Below are positions 1 through 7,219 of a DNA stretch of 64,000 bases, in pieces. The translations under genes and the position numbers were made by a program. Source of the stretch: Anaeromyxobacter sp. Fw109-5 (GTDB lineage Bacteria; Myxococcota; Myxococcia; Myxococcales; Anaeromyxobacteraceae); the NCBI RefSeq assembly GCF_000017505.1, contig NC_009675.1:4282501-4346500 (forward strand), written 5' to 3'. The notes under the pieces are model-generated. The model was not told the origin of the DNA, searched no databases, and saw only the letters and a list, made by a program, of their open reading frames with translations. Position 1 is the first letter of the stretch; the number at the start of each line of letters is the position of its first letter.

Positions 1-2
1 AG

Positions 3-374
3 GCGCCCTACGAGGCCGCGCGTGTGCGGGCGCTGATGGGACTCGCGTGCCGCTCGCTCGGGGACCACGAGGCGGCCGACCTCGAGCTCGGCGCAGCCAG
101 AGCCGTGTTCGAAGGGCTGGGAGCCTCGCCCGAGCTCGCTCGCCTCGACGCCATCCGTGAGCGTTCGACCCCGGCAGGCCGGTCGCCGCTCACGCCCCGC
201 GAGCTCCAGGTCCTCCGCCTGGTCGCCGCCGGAAGGACGAACAAGGCCATCGCGGCCGAGCTGTTCCTCAGCGAGCGGACCATAGACCGCCACATCAGCA
301 ACATCTTCAGGAAGCTGAACGTCCCTTCGCGGGCCGCCGCCACCGCCCACGCCTACGATCGAAAGCTCCTCTGA
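3..374 (+). CDS. LuxR-family regulator, C-terminal part (cut by window edge)
   Basis: This is the end of a LuxR/GerE-type transcriptional regulator; the reading frame is open to the left edge, so the N-terminal part lies outside the window. Residues before the HTH (HEAADLELGAARAVFEGLGA) look like the alpha-helical repeat region that precedes the HTH in large LAL/MalT-like regulators. The HTH is complete: LTPRELQVLRLVAAGRTNKA followed by IAAELFLSERTIDRHISNIF and KLNVPSRAAATAHAY, the classic GerE pattern. It is likely a DNA-binding activator whose signal-sensing part is unseen. An alpha/beta-hydrolase follows 138 bp downstream on the same strand and could be a target, but nothing in the sequence proves it. 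Confidence 0.85.
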   Translation, partial: APYEAARVRALMGLACRSLGDHEAADLELGAARAVFEGLGASPELARLDAIRERSTPAGRSPLTPRELQVLRLVAAGRTNKAIAAELFLSERTIDRHISNIFRKLNVPSRAAATAHAYDRKLL

Positions 375-512
375 CCGGGTCCGCCGTCCGGCGCTGGGAA
401 AAGTACTCACGCCGCCAGCGCCGCAGAGTGGGTGTTTTCGCCGAAGCGCGCCGGCGGCGCATGCCGCAGGTTCCGCCTGCGGAGGGGTGTCACGACGAGC
501 GAGGAGGATGCC

Positions 513-1433
513 ATGACGGAGCCGCAGGCGCGCATCGCTGGTCAGGTGGGGACGCAGCAGGGACGTGACGACCCGGGCGCCGGCGAGGGCGCTCGCGAGC
601 GATTGCTGTCGGGGCTCCCGACCACCGAGCGATGGCTGGACCTGAACGGCGTCTCCACCGCCGTGCTGGAAGGTGGCGACGGACCGTCGGTCGTGCTGCT
701 GCACGGTCCGGGAGAGTACGGGGCCAAGTGGTTCCAGGTGCTGCCGGAGCTCGCGGCCACCCATCACGTCGTCGCGCCCGACCTGCCCGGCCACGGCGCG
801 TCCGAGGTGATCGGCGGCACGCTCGACGCCGAGCGCGTCCTCGGATGGCTCGATGACTTGATCGAGTGCACCTATTCGGCGCCGGCCGCGCTGGTAGGCC
901 ACGTCCTCGGAGGCGCCATCGCGGCTCGTTTCGCGATCCACCGCGCCGAGCGGCTGCGGAGCCTGGTGCTCGTCGATTCGCTCGGCCTCGCGGCGTTCCA
1001 GCCCGCGCCCGACTTCGCCGCCGCCCTGGGCGAATTCATCACCCAGCCGACGGAGGAGGCGCACGACCGGCTCTGGGGCCAGTGCGCCTTCGATCTGCAC
1101 GCGATGCGCGATCGGATCGGCGAGCGGTGGGAGTGGATCAAGGCGTACAACCTCGACCGTGCCCGGGCGCCGGGCCTGAGAGCCGCTCAGGAAGCGCTCA
1201 TGGAACAGTTCGGGTTCGCCGCGATCCCGCCGTCGGAGCTGGCGCGCATCGCCGTTCCGACCTCCCTGGTCTGGGGCCGGCACGACCTCGCGACTCCGCT
1301 GTCGGTCGCCGAGACCGTCAGCGCGAGACACGGATGGCCGTTGCGCGTCATCGAGAGCGCCGGCGACGACCCGCCGCTGGAGCAGCCCCGGGCGTTCCTC
1401 GAGGCCCTGCACGCCGCGCTCGGCAGCTCGTGA
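513..1433 (+). CDS. alpha/beta-hydrolase fold protein lacking the catalytic Ser and His
   Basis: The ATG at 513 is chosen because GAGGAGG sits just upstream (501-507); an upstream in-frame start at 432 lacks such a site. The 306-residue product has the alpha/beta-hydrolase fold: VVLLHGPGEYGAKW (oxyanion loop), VVAPDLPGHGAS, the strand before the nucleophile elbow, and VWGRHD with the usual acid residue. The elbow, however, reads GHVLGG instead of GHSLGG, so the nucleophilic Ser is Val. The place near the C-terminus where the catalytic His is expected reads GDDPPLEQP. Both changes argue for a non-hydrolytic fold protein (binding, sensing or decayed enzyme). A LuxR-type regulator lies upstream. 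The fold is clear; the function is unknown. Confidence 0.85.
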   Translation: MTEPQARIAGQVGTQQGRDDPGAGEGARERLLSGLPTTERWLDLNGVSTAVLEGGDGPSVVLLHGPGEYGAKWFQVLPELAATHHVVAPDLPGHGASEVIGGTLDAERVLGWLDDLIECTYSAPAALVGHVLGGAIAARFAIHRAERLRSLVLVDSLGLAAFQPAPDFAAALGEFITQPTEEAHDRLWGQCAFDLHAMRDRIGERWEWIKAYNLDRARAPGLRAAQEALMEQFGFAAIPPSELARIAVPTSLVWGRHDLATPLSVAETVSARHGWPLRVIESAGDDPPLEQPRAFLEALHAALGSS

Positions 1434-1741
1434 CGGCGCTGCCCAGTCGGGGACACGATGCGTCTCAGCTGGCGGGAAGCCGCGCGGGCCCCAGCGCTGC
1501 CGAGGCGAGCTACCGGACCCGCGCCACTCGCAGGCGCACCGCCGACAAGAGGAGCGGGAACGAGGCGCGGGCGGGTCGTCGCGACCCGCTTCGTCGAGCT
1601 CTGCTCGACCCACACGTCCGACGACGTCCGTATACTGGGCCGAGCGCGGCTAACCTCGGCCATTGCCGGCCGGTTCTGCGCATGGAACAGGGGGGATTTC
1701 GAGCAGTTGTGCTCTGGACCGTGCCACTCGCCGTCGGTCCA
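1434..1741. other. intergenic, no gene seen
   Basis: About 300 bases between the hydrolase stop and the end of the convergent membrane-protein gene. No convincing coding region is seen on either strand. A small hairpin (arms GCGGGTCG / CGACCCGC, 1571-1589) has no T-run and is only a weak terminator candidate. Confidence 0.5.
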
Positions 1742-2293
1742 TCACCGGCGCACGAGCCGCTTCACCGCCTCCACTTCTCGGCACCCGAGCGCCTCGCACA
1801 AGATGCGGCGCGCCTTCCTGACCTCGGTCCAGAAGAAGAAGCTCATCAGGGAGTACCCGGTCAGCATCATCCCTCCGACCACCGCGAGTCCGACGCCGAC
1901 CCCAGCAGCTCGGCCAGACGGACCGAAGCCTTCCGCGAAGCCCACTCGCAGGAAGATGACGGCGACCGTGAGGAGTACACCGAACCAGAGCGCCATGAAG
2001 GCGCCGACGAGCAGGCTCAGGCGCATCTTCACCCGGACCTCCGTTCCTCCGGCGAAAGGAGCGATGTCGCCCAGGATGACCGGCTGCCAGGAGTTGTGGC
2101 GTGGCAAGCCGAAGAAGGGGTTCAACACCCGAACCACCTTGAAGCGTCGGCCCTGGACCGACCCGCGAAAGGGTTCGGGAGGTGGCGCTAGCGAGAACCA
2201 TGCTGTCGCCACCTGCGTAACGAGCTTCGCTTCGACGACATCGGGAAGGTTCTCGGAGCGGAGCGTCAGGCGCTCGAACGGGAGGAGCCGCAC
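1742..2293 (-). CDS. hypothetical membrane protein with two transmembrane segments
   Basis: A 183-residue product from a GTG start with CAGG immediately before it. The N-terminal 90 residues look soluble (NPFFGLPRHNSWQPVILGDI). Two strongly hydrophobic segments follow at about 95-117 and 128-150, and a short basic tail (REVEAVKRLVRR) comes last. No catalytic motif is recognised. Two hydrophobic helices in tandem with charged flanks and consistent GC-rich codon use support a real gene. It is convergent with the alpha/beta-hydrolase and stands alone. Confidence 0.6.
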   Translation of the reverse strand: MRLLPFERLTLRSENLPDVVEAKLVTQVATAWFSLAPPPEPFRGSVQGRRFKVVRVLNPFFGLPRHNSWQPVILGDIAPFAGGTEVRVKMRLSLLVGAFMALWFGVLLTVAVIFLRVGFAEGFGPSGRAAGVGVGLAVVGGMMLTGYSLMSFFFWTEVRKARRILCEALGCREVEAVKRLVRR

Positions 2294-2339
2294 CCTGAAA
2301 TCCTACAACCGCCAGCGGCACCGCGTGGTGAGCTAGATG

Positions 2340-2562
2340 CCCGCGCGTAGGAGCCGCGCTGTCGAGCGTGCGCGCGGCCTCGGCCACAGGGCCCCCCCGC
2401 CTCCACCAAGTCGCGCGCGGCGTGCAGCAGGATGGGAGAGGCGGGCGGTCGCCCCAGACACTTCCCCTGGCGCCTCGCCCGCTCCAGCCCGGCCTTCGTC
2501 CTATCGATAGGGCGCGTGCGCTTCTCCTCCGCGACCCAGCCGAAGATGCCGACGAGCAGCGC
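2340..2562 (-). pseudogene. remnant of a serine recombinase (resolvase/invertase)
   Basis: On the minus strand, residues from about 2562 to 2392 read IFGWVAEEKRTRPIDRTKAG then LERARRQGKCLGRP, which is the long E-helix and hinge of resolvases (usually AE-x-ER-x-x-I-x-ERTKAGLxxARxxGxxLGRP). After a run of seven C/G bases the helix-turn-helix part continues in another frame as GPVAEAARTLDSAAPTRG, so one base has been gained or lost. No catalytic Ser domain is visible upstream. It is therefore a broken recombinase fragment from an old mobile element, lying about 1 kb outside the tRNA-Gly island. Confidence 0.65.
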
Positions 2563-2681
2563 GCGCTCTGGGCCGCTGCGGCTCCGTGCGCGAGCTGCAG
2601 GCGCCGCGCTGCGCCCCTCCCGCCGCGCGGGCGCGGACACCGGCGAGGGTGAGAGACGTGCTGTTCCTGTAGACTCCCCCC

Positions 2682-3392
2682 GTGCCCCGCCGCCCCACCG
2701 TCCTCCTCGCCCTGCTCGGCGACCCGGGACCCGCGACCCGAGCCGCGCTGGGCGGCTTCGAGCGGTGGTTCCGCGAGGGGCTGGAGCCCGCCGCGGACGT
2801 GCGACTCGTCCACCGGCAGGGCGTGCGCGACGCGGCCGCGACCGCCGACGGGATCGTGGTCACCGGCTCGTACGCAAGCCTGACCGAGCGCGCGCCCTGG
2901 ATGATCACGCTCGGCGACGCGCTCCTCGAGGCCTCGGAGCGCATCCCCGTGCTCGGCGTCTGCTTCGGCCACCAGCTCCTCGCCGCGGCGCTCGGCGGCG
3001 TGGTGGAGCGGAACCCGCGCGGCCCGGAGGTTGGCACGTGCGAGGTCGCGCTCACCGGGGCAGGCCGGGCCGACCCGCTGCTCGAGGGGCTCCCCGAGCA
3101 GCTCGCCGTCCAGCAGTTCCACGAGGACCACGTGGCGGCCGTCCCGCCCAGCGCGGTCCTCCTCGCGAGCGGCGACCACACGCCCGTGCAGGCGTTCGGG
3201 CGCGGGCCGCGGCTGCGCGCCGTCCAGTTCCACCCCGAGTTCGACGCGGCGCGGGTTCGCGCCATGGCGAACGAGGAGCGGTCCTGGGTTGAGCGCGGGC
3301 GCCCCGGTCGCCACGCCGAGGTGGTGGCGGCGCTGCGCGAGGCGCCCGAGGCGGCGGGGCTCCTGCGCCGGTGGGTCGAGCGATTCGTGTAA
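2682..3392 (+). CDS. class I glutamine amidotransferase (GMP synthase-like)
   Basis: A 236-residue stand-alone class I glutamine amidotransferase, starting at a GTG. The nucleophile elbow is GVCFGHQLLA (catalytic Cys); the catalytic His-Glu pair is in VQFHPEF. The loop VQQFHEDHV resembles the family that includes YLR126C-like and GMP synthase-like proteins. All three triad residues are present, so it should hydrolyse glutamine or a gamma-glutamyl substrate. No synthetase domain or partner gene is nearby, so the acceptor is unknown. The gene converges on the original terminator of tRNA-Gly. Confidence 0.88.
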   Translation: MPRRPTVLLALLGDPGPATRAALGGFERWFREGLEPAADVRLVHRQGVRDAAATADGIVVTGSYASLTERAPWMITLGDALLEASERIPVLGVCFGHQLLAAALGGVVERNPRGPEVGTCEVALTGAGRADPLLEGLPEQLAVQQFHEDHVAAVPPSAVLLASGDHTPVQAFGRGPRLRAVQFHPEFDAARVRAMANEERSWVERGRPGRHAEVVAALREAPEAAGLLRRWVERFV

Positions 3393-3403
3393 GGGAGACC
3401 GGC

Positions 3404-3442
3404 AAAAAAGAGAAGAGGGGCTGGCGTTGCCGCCAACCCCTC
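3404..3442 (-). terminator. rho-independent terminator, ancestral tRNA-Gly terminator
   Basis: Read leftward, a hairpin with 12-nt arms and one mismatch (plus-strand arms GAGGGGCTGGCG 3415-3426 and CGCCAACCCCTC 3431-3442, loop TTGC) is followed by six Ts (A-run 3404-3409 on the plus strand). It directly follows the partial tRNA-Gly 3' end at 3453, as expected if this was the tRNA terminator before the island inserted. It may also stop the amidotransferase transcript coming from the left. Confidence 0.8.
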
Positions 3443-3452
3443 TCATTTACGC

Positions 3453-3473
3453 GAGCGGGAAAAGGGATTTGAA
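3453..3473 (-). repeat. att-like direct repeat, truncated tRNA-Gly 3' end (left boundary)
   Basis: These 21 bases are identical to 13157-13177, the 3' part of the intact tRNA-Gly gene (T-arm and acceptor 3' strand). No other tRNA part is present here. This is the usual footprint of tRNA-targeted integration, in which the incoming element restores the tRNA at one end and leaves a cut-off 3' end at the other. Confidence 0.85.
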
Positions 3474-3611
3474 TCGGGGATAACGCGTGCCGTTACGAAG
3501 ACTTCGCCAAGCCGTCCGGCAGGTGACCGCCGTCCGCGCGAGCGCGTCGGCGAGCGGAAACCATGGATGAGGTCCGTTCATCTCTCGGCAGCGCTCGGAG
3601 GGCTTTCAAGC

Positions 3612-3923
3612 CTACACGCCGCGCAGCTTCACAACCTTGCCCCCCACCCGCGCGACGACTTGGAGCTCTCCGCCGAGCCCTTCGACATACCGCCGCAGAG
3701 TCGACAACAGGTGATCCTCGCGTCGCTCGGCTCGCGACAACTCCGACTGTTTCATCTTCGCAGCGCGGGCTACCTGCTCCTGGGTCTTGCCGGTTGCCTG
3801 CCGGAGCTCGCGAAGGTTCATCTCGAGGATCTCGCGCTCCGCGAATCGCTCGGCCTCGGCGATCTCCTCGCGCGTGAAGAGCCTCTTCTCGATCTGCTTC
3901 CAGCTCTTGGTCTTGGCCTTCAT
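3612..3923 (-). CDS. HigA-like antitoxin, XRE helix-turn-helix
   Basis: A 103-residue antitoxin and repressor that should bind and neutralise the toxin encoded just upstream and repress their shared promoter. The start is the ATG at 3923, which overlaps the toxin stop by four bases (ATGA). The N-terminal part (KSWKQIEKRLFTREEIAEAE) is helical. The HTH is ELRQATGKTQEQVARAAKM then QSELSRAERREDHLLSTLRR, the XRE pattern of HigA antitoxins. The C-terminal part (GGELQVVARVGGKVVKL) forms short strands. The toxin-first order with tight coupling is normal for HigBA-type pairs, unlike relBE. Confidence 0.85.
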   Translation of the reverse strand: MKAKTKSWKQIEKRLFTREEIAEAERFAEREILEMNLRELRQATGKTQEQVARAAKMKQSELSRAERREDHLLSTLRRYVEGLGGELQVVARVGGKVVKLRGV

Positions 3924-4273
3924 CGCCCGCGTCCCTTCTCCAGTTCGTCGAGGTGCGCCTCCCATAGCTGCTCAGCCCTGGAGATCGTCCGTTCGTAGAA
4001 GCGCTTGTCGTTCCCCTTGTCGCCGCCGAGCAGGAGCAACGCCTCCCGCCTAGGATCGAACGCGTAGATGATCCGGAGCGGGCTTCCACCGCGTTTCGGG
4101 CGAAGCTCGCGCAGCGGGTGCTTCGTCCCCTTGAGGGCGCTCGGATACGGCTCGCCGAGCGCAACGCCCACCTGCTCGAGGATCTTCACGACTTGAAGCA
4201 CGGCCTTCTGCTCTCGGTGGCTCAAGCCCTCGATCCACTGCTCGAACTCGTCGGTCGCATTGACGACGGCCAT
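3920..4273 (-). CDS. HigB/RelE-superfamily toxin (phage Gp49-like)
   Basis: A 117-residue RelE-fold toxin expected to cleave mRNA on ribosomes, judged by family. The N-terminal helices (EFEQWIEGLSHREQKAVLQV) lead to a four-stranded core: HPLRELRPKRG, SPLRIIYAFDPRREALLLLG, and GDKGNDKRFYERTISRAEQL, which is the typical Gp49/HigB end. The basic residues in LRELRPKRG and KGNDKRFYERT match the RNA-contacting face. It is read first in a two-gene operon with the XRE antitoxin. AGAGGA lies seven bases before the ATG. Both genes look intact, so the pair may still stabilise the island. Confidence 0.85.
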   Translation of the reverse strand: MAVVNATDEFEQWIEGLSHREQKAVLQVVKILEQVGVALGEPYPSALKGTKHPLRELRPKRGGSPLRIIYAFDPRREALLLLGGDKGNDKRFYERTISRAEQLWEAHLDELEKGRGR

Positions 4274-4312
4274 GCGGTCCTCTACTGCTCCCGTCCGACA
4301 TCGAGCCGACCG

Positions 4313-4349
4313 AATATAAGCTGTGGCTCATATGTCGTCAAGCTCATAT
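4313..4349 (-). promoter_or_regulatory. higBA promoter with overlapping operator
   Basis: Read leftward, TTGACG (4336-4341) and TATATT (4313-4318) are 17 bp apart, close to the sigma70 ideal and unusually AT-rich for this genome. An inverted repeat with arms ATATAAGC and GCTCATAT (4314-4321 and 4326-4333, one mismatch) covers the -10 and spacer, and a third GCTCATAT half-site lies at 4342-4349 over the -35. This is where a HigA dimer would bind to autorepress. Confidence 0.75.
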
Positions 4350-4496
4350 CCGAGCTGCCGCGGATGGCCGACTTCGCCCGTCTGGGCGTCGCTCTGGAGC
4401 GCGCGCTCGGCTGGCCGGCGCCTCGTTCATCGACGCCTACACGGACGCGAACAGCGCCGCGCACGACGTTGCCTCGACGTGTTGCGGCCCCTGCTG
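4341..4496 (+). pseudogene. debris of a phage/plasmid DNA primase-helicase-like protein
   Basis: The plus strand reads ELPRMADFARLGVALERALG followed by WP, a motif I recall from integrative-element ATPase/primase proteins (PRMADFAxWxxAxExALxWPxGxF). The rest continues in another frame as SFIDAYTDANSAAHDV and then stops at 4496. The fragment is only about 50 codons, is frameshifted and lacks any ATPase motif. It is a dead remnant of an older element in the island. The match is from memory and needs a search. Confidence 0.45.
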
Positions 4497-4653
4497 AACG
4501 ACGGTCGCCGTCCCGCGCGCACTGGCGCACTCCGGGACGGTGGGCCAACCGGTGCCGCCTGGGGCGGTCATGGGGCCGTCCACCACCGCGGAGCAGGACG
4601 TGCAGCACGGCATCAGCATCATCCCGCCGCCGGCGACCACGGCGGTGGAGACG

Positions 4654-4677
4654 TAGACCTAGACCTAGACCTAGACC
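4654..4677. repeat. hexanucleotide tandem repeat, four TAGACC copies
   Basis: Four perfect copies of TAGACC in a row, just before the 29-bp direct repeat at 4692. The position between gene debris and a repeat boundary suggests replication slippage in non-coding island DNA. Confidence 0.8.
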
Positions 4678-4691
4678 AATAGACCCGGACT

Positions 4692-4720
4692 CAGAGTAAT
4701 GACGTTCTTGCTGTGACGCG
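4692..4720 (+). repeat. 29-bp direct repeat, left copy (possible IS66 left end)
   Basis: Identical over 29 bases to 12755-12783 and in the same orientation. From 4697 it begins GTAATGACG; GTAA is the usual first tetranucleotide of IS66-family ends, so this may be the terminal repeat of the IS66 copy that follows. No matching inverted copy was found after the transposase genes. Confidence 0.75.
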
Positions 4721-4800
4721 CTGGGTAACCGCCCGGGGATCGACGTCTGGCAGGGCCGACCGGCCGGGCTGATGCTCCTCCGCTCACGACGGAGGACGGC

Positions 4801-5187
4801 ATGGCCGAGCAGGATCGGACGCGGTGGACGAAGCTTGTGGCGGACTTCGAGTCGAGCGACCTGACGCAGCGCGACTTCGCGACGGAGCGCGGGATCTCAC
4901 TCAGCCACCTGCGGTACTGGATCTACCGGCTCCGCAAGGAGTCGCGTCCGCTCGTGACGGAGGCGGCCAGGTCGTCCGATCAAGCCCCCGTGCAGGTGAC
5001 CGCGGAGAAGGGCTCGCGTCTGCTGCCGGTGCGCGTGGTAGCGTCCGCGGCGAAGCCGCGGACCACCGTGATCGCGGCGGCCGGCGGCGACGAGCTCCTC
5101 GAGCTGGCCCTCCCGTCCGGCGTCCGAGTCCGCTTCCCCGCGGGAACCGACCTTCGGTACCTCCGGGCCCTCGCCGCGGCGCTGTAG
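4801..5187 (+). CDS. tnpA: IS66 accessory protein TnpA
   Basis: A 128-residue protein with an N-terminal helix-turn-helix of the IS66 Orf1 type: WTKLVADFESSDLTQRDFAT and GISLSHLRYWIYRLRKE. The C-terminal part (LALPSGVRVRFPAGTDLRYLR) is the usual short beta segment. Family members are needed with TnpB for efficient transposition. GACGGAGGACGGC precedes the ATG. The stop is three bases before the tnpB start. Confidence 0.9.
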   Translation: MAEQDRTRWTKLVADFESSDLTQRDFATERGISLSHLRYWIYRLRKESRPLVTEAARSSDQAPVQVTAEKGSRLLPVRVVASAAKPRTTVIAAAGGDELLELALPSGVRVRFPAGTDLRYLRALAAAL

Positions 5188-5190
5188 CCC

Positions 5191-5586
5191 GTGATCACCA
5201 TCCCGCGGTCGGTCCGCATCTTCATCGGGAAGAACCCGATAGACATGCGGAAGTCCATCGACGGCCTGATGAGCGTGGTCCAGGAGGAGCTCCGCCAGGA
5301 CGCCTACTCGGGCCATCTCTTCGTGTTCCTGTCGAGGCGCGCGGACCGCGTGAAGATCCTCGCCTGGGACAAGGGCGGCTTCGTCCTTCTCTACAAGCGA
5401 CTCGAGCGCGGGCAGTTCAAACTGCCGCACATCGGGCAGGACACGATGGCCGTCGAGATCGACTCGACACAGCTCGCGATGCTGCTCGACGGGATCGAGT
5501 TCGGCCGCGTTCGTCGGCCCGCGCACTGGGAGCCGCCGTCCCAGGCGGATCGTCCCGCCTGCCGTCCCATGGACAAGCCGATCTGA
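5191..5586 (+). CDS. tnpB: IS66 Orf2-like protein TnpB
   Basis: A 131-residue protein starting at a GTG three bases after tnpA. It carries the Orf2 signature: RIFIGKNPIDMRKSIDGLM, SGHLFVFLSRRADRVKILAW and KGGFVLLYKRLERGQFKLP. Its biochemical role is unsettled in the family, but it is required with TnpA and TnpC. The gene is full length and undamaged. Confidence 0.92.
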   Translation: MITIPRSVRIFIGKNPIDMRKSIDGLMSVVQEELRQDAYSGHLFVFLSRRADRVKILAWDKGGFVLLYKRLERGQFKLPHIGQDTMAVEIDSTQLAMLLDGIEFGRVRRPAHWEPPSQADRPACRPMDKPI

Positions 5587-5605
5587 GTGTGATCGAACAT
5601 GGTTG

Positions 5606-7153
5606 ATGGGGAGCGGCGATCACGACTGCGAGTGGCGCGAGCGGGCCGAGAGCCTTGCCGTTCAGCTCGACGCCGCGCAGAAGACCATCGCCTCCCAGAC
5701 GCAGACGATCCAGGCCCAGAGCGAGTCGCTCACGAAGCTGAGCGAGCAGTTCGCATCGGTAAAGGGCACCGTCGAGAAGCTCCAGCGGCACGTCTTCGGG
5801 AAGCGCTCCGAGAAGATTACGCCGCTCGCGACGGCGCTCCGTGACCCCGCGCGCGCCGAGGCCGACCGCATCGCGGCGCTGCAGACGCGGCGGGAGAACG
5901 CGGAGAAGAAGCGCCAACTCGTCACCCGGAAGATCGAGCACAAGGTCCGCGAGGACCAGAAGGTCTGTCCGAAGTGCGGAGGCCGAGACTTCTCAAAGCT
6001 CGGCGACGGGGCCATGAGCGAGCTGTACGAGCTCGTTCCGGCGATCGTGGAGCGACAGCTCCACATCCAGGAGAAGTTGCGCTGCAAGTGCGGCGAGACC
6101 GTCATCACCGCGGACGGGCCGACGAAGGTCTTCGACAAGGCCCGCGTCGGACCCACCTTCATGGCGCAGGTCGCGGTGTCGAAGTGCGCCGACGCGTTGC
6201 CCCTTCATCGCCAGGCAAAGGCGTACAGGCGCGTCGGCGTACAGGTGAACGACTCGACGCTCGGCGACTACTTCCACCGCACGGCCGAGATCACCAAACC
6301 CATCTCCGACCGGCTGCTCGACGTGGTCGCGGAGAAGGAGATCGTCCTCGCCGACGAGACGTCGCACCGCGTGCAGGCGAAGGGGAAGACGCGCCGCTCG
6401 TGGCTCTGGAGCTTCATCGCAAAGGACGAGGACGAGCGCGAGATGATCGCGTACGTCTTCTCGCCGAGCCGCTCGAGCGAGACGCCCGAGCGCGTGCTGG
6501 AGGGCACCTCCGGCAAGCTCGTCGCCGACGCGTACAAGGGCTACGACCGCGTGACCATGCCCGGCCGGCGTGTCCGCGCCGGCTGCCTCGCGCACGTCCG
6601 CCGGAAGTTCTTCGATGCCCAGTCCGTCGCGCCCGATGCCGCGAAGCAGGCGATGGACTTCATCCTCGAGGTCTACAAGATCGAGCGGGCCGCGCTCGAC
6701 GCCGATCTCCTCGGCACGCCCGAGCACCTGGAGATGCGCCAGAGCGCGAGCCGCGCGGTGATGGACGACTTCAAGGCGTGGCTCGACGCGGAGCAGCCAC
6801 GGCATCCGCCGAAGGGGCCGATGGGCGAGGCGATCAACTACGCGCTCGGCCAGTGGGACGCGCTGACGCTCTTCCTCACCGATCCGCACCTGCCCATCGA
6901 CAACAACGCCTCCGAGCGCGCGCTCCGCGTGGCCGCGCTCGGACGGAAGAACTTCCTCTTCGTCGGCACGAACGAAGCCGGCGAGAACCTCGCCGGCCTG
7001 TACTCGCTCATCGCGACCTGCGAAGCGAACGGCGTGAACCCAGTCGACTACCTCGCCGACGTGCTCATCCGCGTGCAGACGCACCCGGCCTCGCAGATCG
7101 ACGAGCTGCTGCCGCACAACTGGACGCCCCCACCGATACGCGCGCCCTCGTGA
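5606..7153 (+). CDS. tnpC: IS66-family transposase TnpC
   Basis: The 515-residue DDE transposase of the element. A coiled coil lies at about 15-60, then the FGKRSEK motif, a zinc-binding region (CPKCG near 121 and CKCG near 160), and the RNase H-fold core with the catalytic residues in ADETSHRV (first Asp), VADAYKGYD (second Asp) and DNNASERALR (Glu). The C-terminal NLAGLYSLIATCEANG is the IS66 tail. An in-frame TTG lies directly before the chosen ATG. All catalytic positions are present, so the enzyme looks active even though the element's right end is missing. Confidence 0.95.
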   Translation: MGSGDHDCEWRERAESLAVQLDAAQKTIASQTQTIQAQSESLTKLSEQFASVKGTVEKLQRHVFGKRSEKITPLATALRDPARAEADRIAALQTRRENAEKKRQLVTRKIEHKVREDQKVCPKCGGRDFSKLGDGAMSELYELVPAIVERQLHIQEKLRCKCGETVITADGPTKVFDKARVGPTFMAQVAVSKCADALPLHRQAKAYRRVGVQVNDSTLGDYFHRTAEITKPISDRLLDVVAEKEIVLADETSHRVQAKGKTRRSWLWSFIAKDEDEREMIAYVFSPSRSSETPERVLEGTSGKLVADAYKGYDRVTMPGRRVRAGCLAHVRRKFFDAQSVAPDAAKQAMDFILEVYKIERAALDADLLGTPEHLEMRQSASRAVMDDFKAWLDAEQPRHPPKGPMGEAINYALGQWDALTLFLTDPHLPIDNNASERALRVAALGRKNFLFVGTNEAGENLAGLYSLIATCEANGVNPVDYLADVLIRVQTHPASQIDELLPHNWTPPPIRAPS

Positions 7154-7219
7154 CGTCGCCTGGTGCACGGTCCGATGTAGCATCGGCTCGCCGGCGGATC
7201 CTTTCGGAGGTCGACGGGC

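Larger units (their letters stand above)
4697..7153 (+). mobile_element. IS66-family insertion sequence (right end not located)
   Basis: The three-gene set tnpA-tnpB-tnpC in the standard order identifies IS66. The left end is placed at the GTAA of the 29-bp repeat; the right end is set at the tnpC stop because no reverse-complement copy of the left end was found up to the next genes. The missing right repeat and a second direct copy at 12759 suggest deletion or recombination after insertion. Confidence 0.8.

Noticed and set aside
866-2191. Long plus-strand open frame across the hydrolase 3' end and the opposing membrane-protein gene
   Set aside because: Arginine/proline-rich composition and no domain; it is a shadow of two better genes.
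1650-3446. A 598-codon minus-strand frame opposite the glutamine amidotransferase
   Set aside because: The amidotransferase on the plus strand has its full catalytic triad; only the short stretch near 2340-2390 has meaning, as the shifted end of the resolvase remnant.
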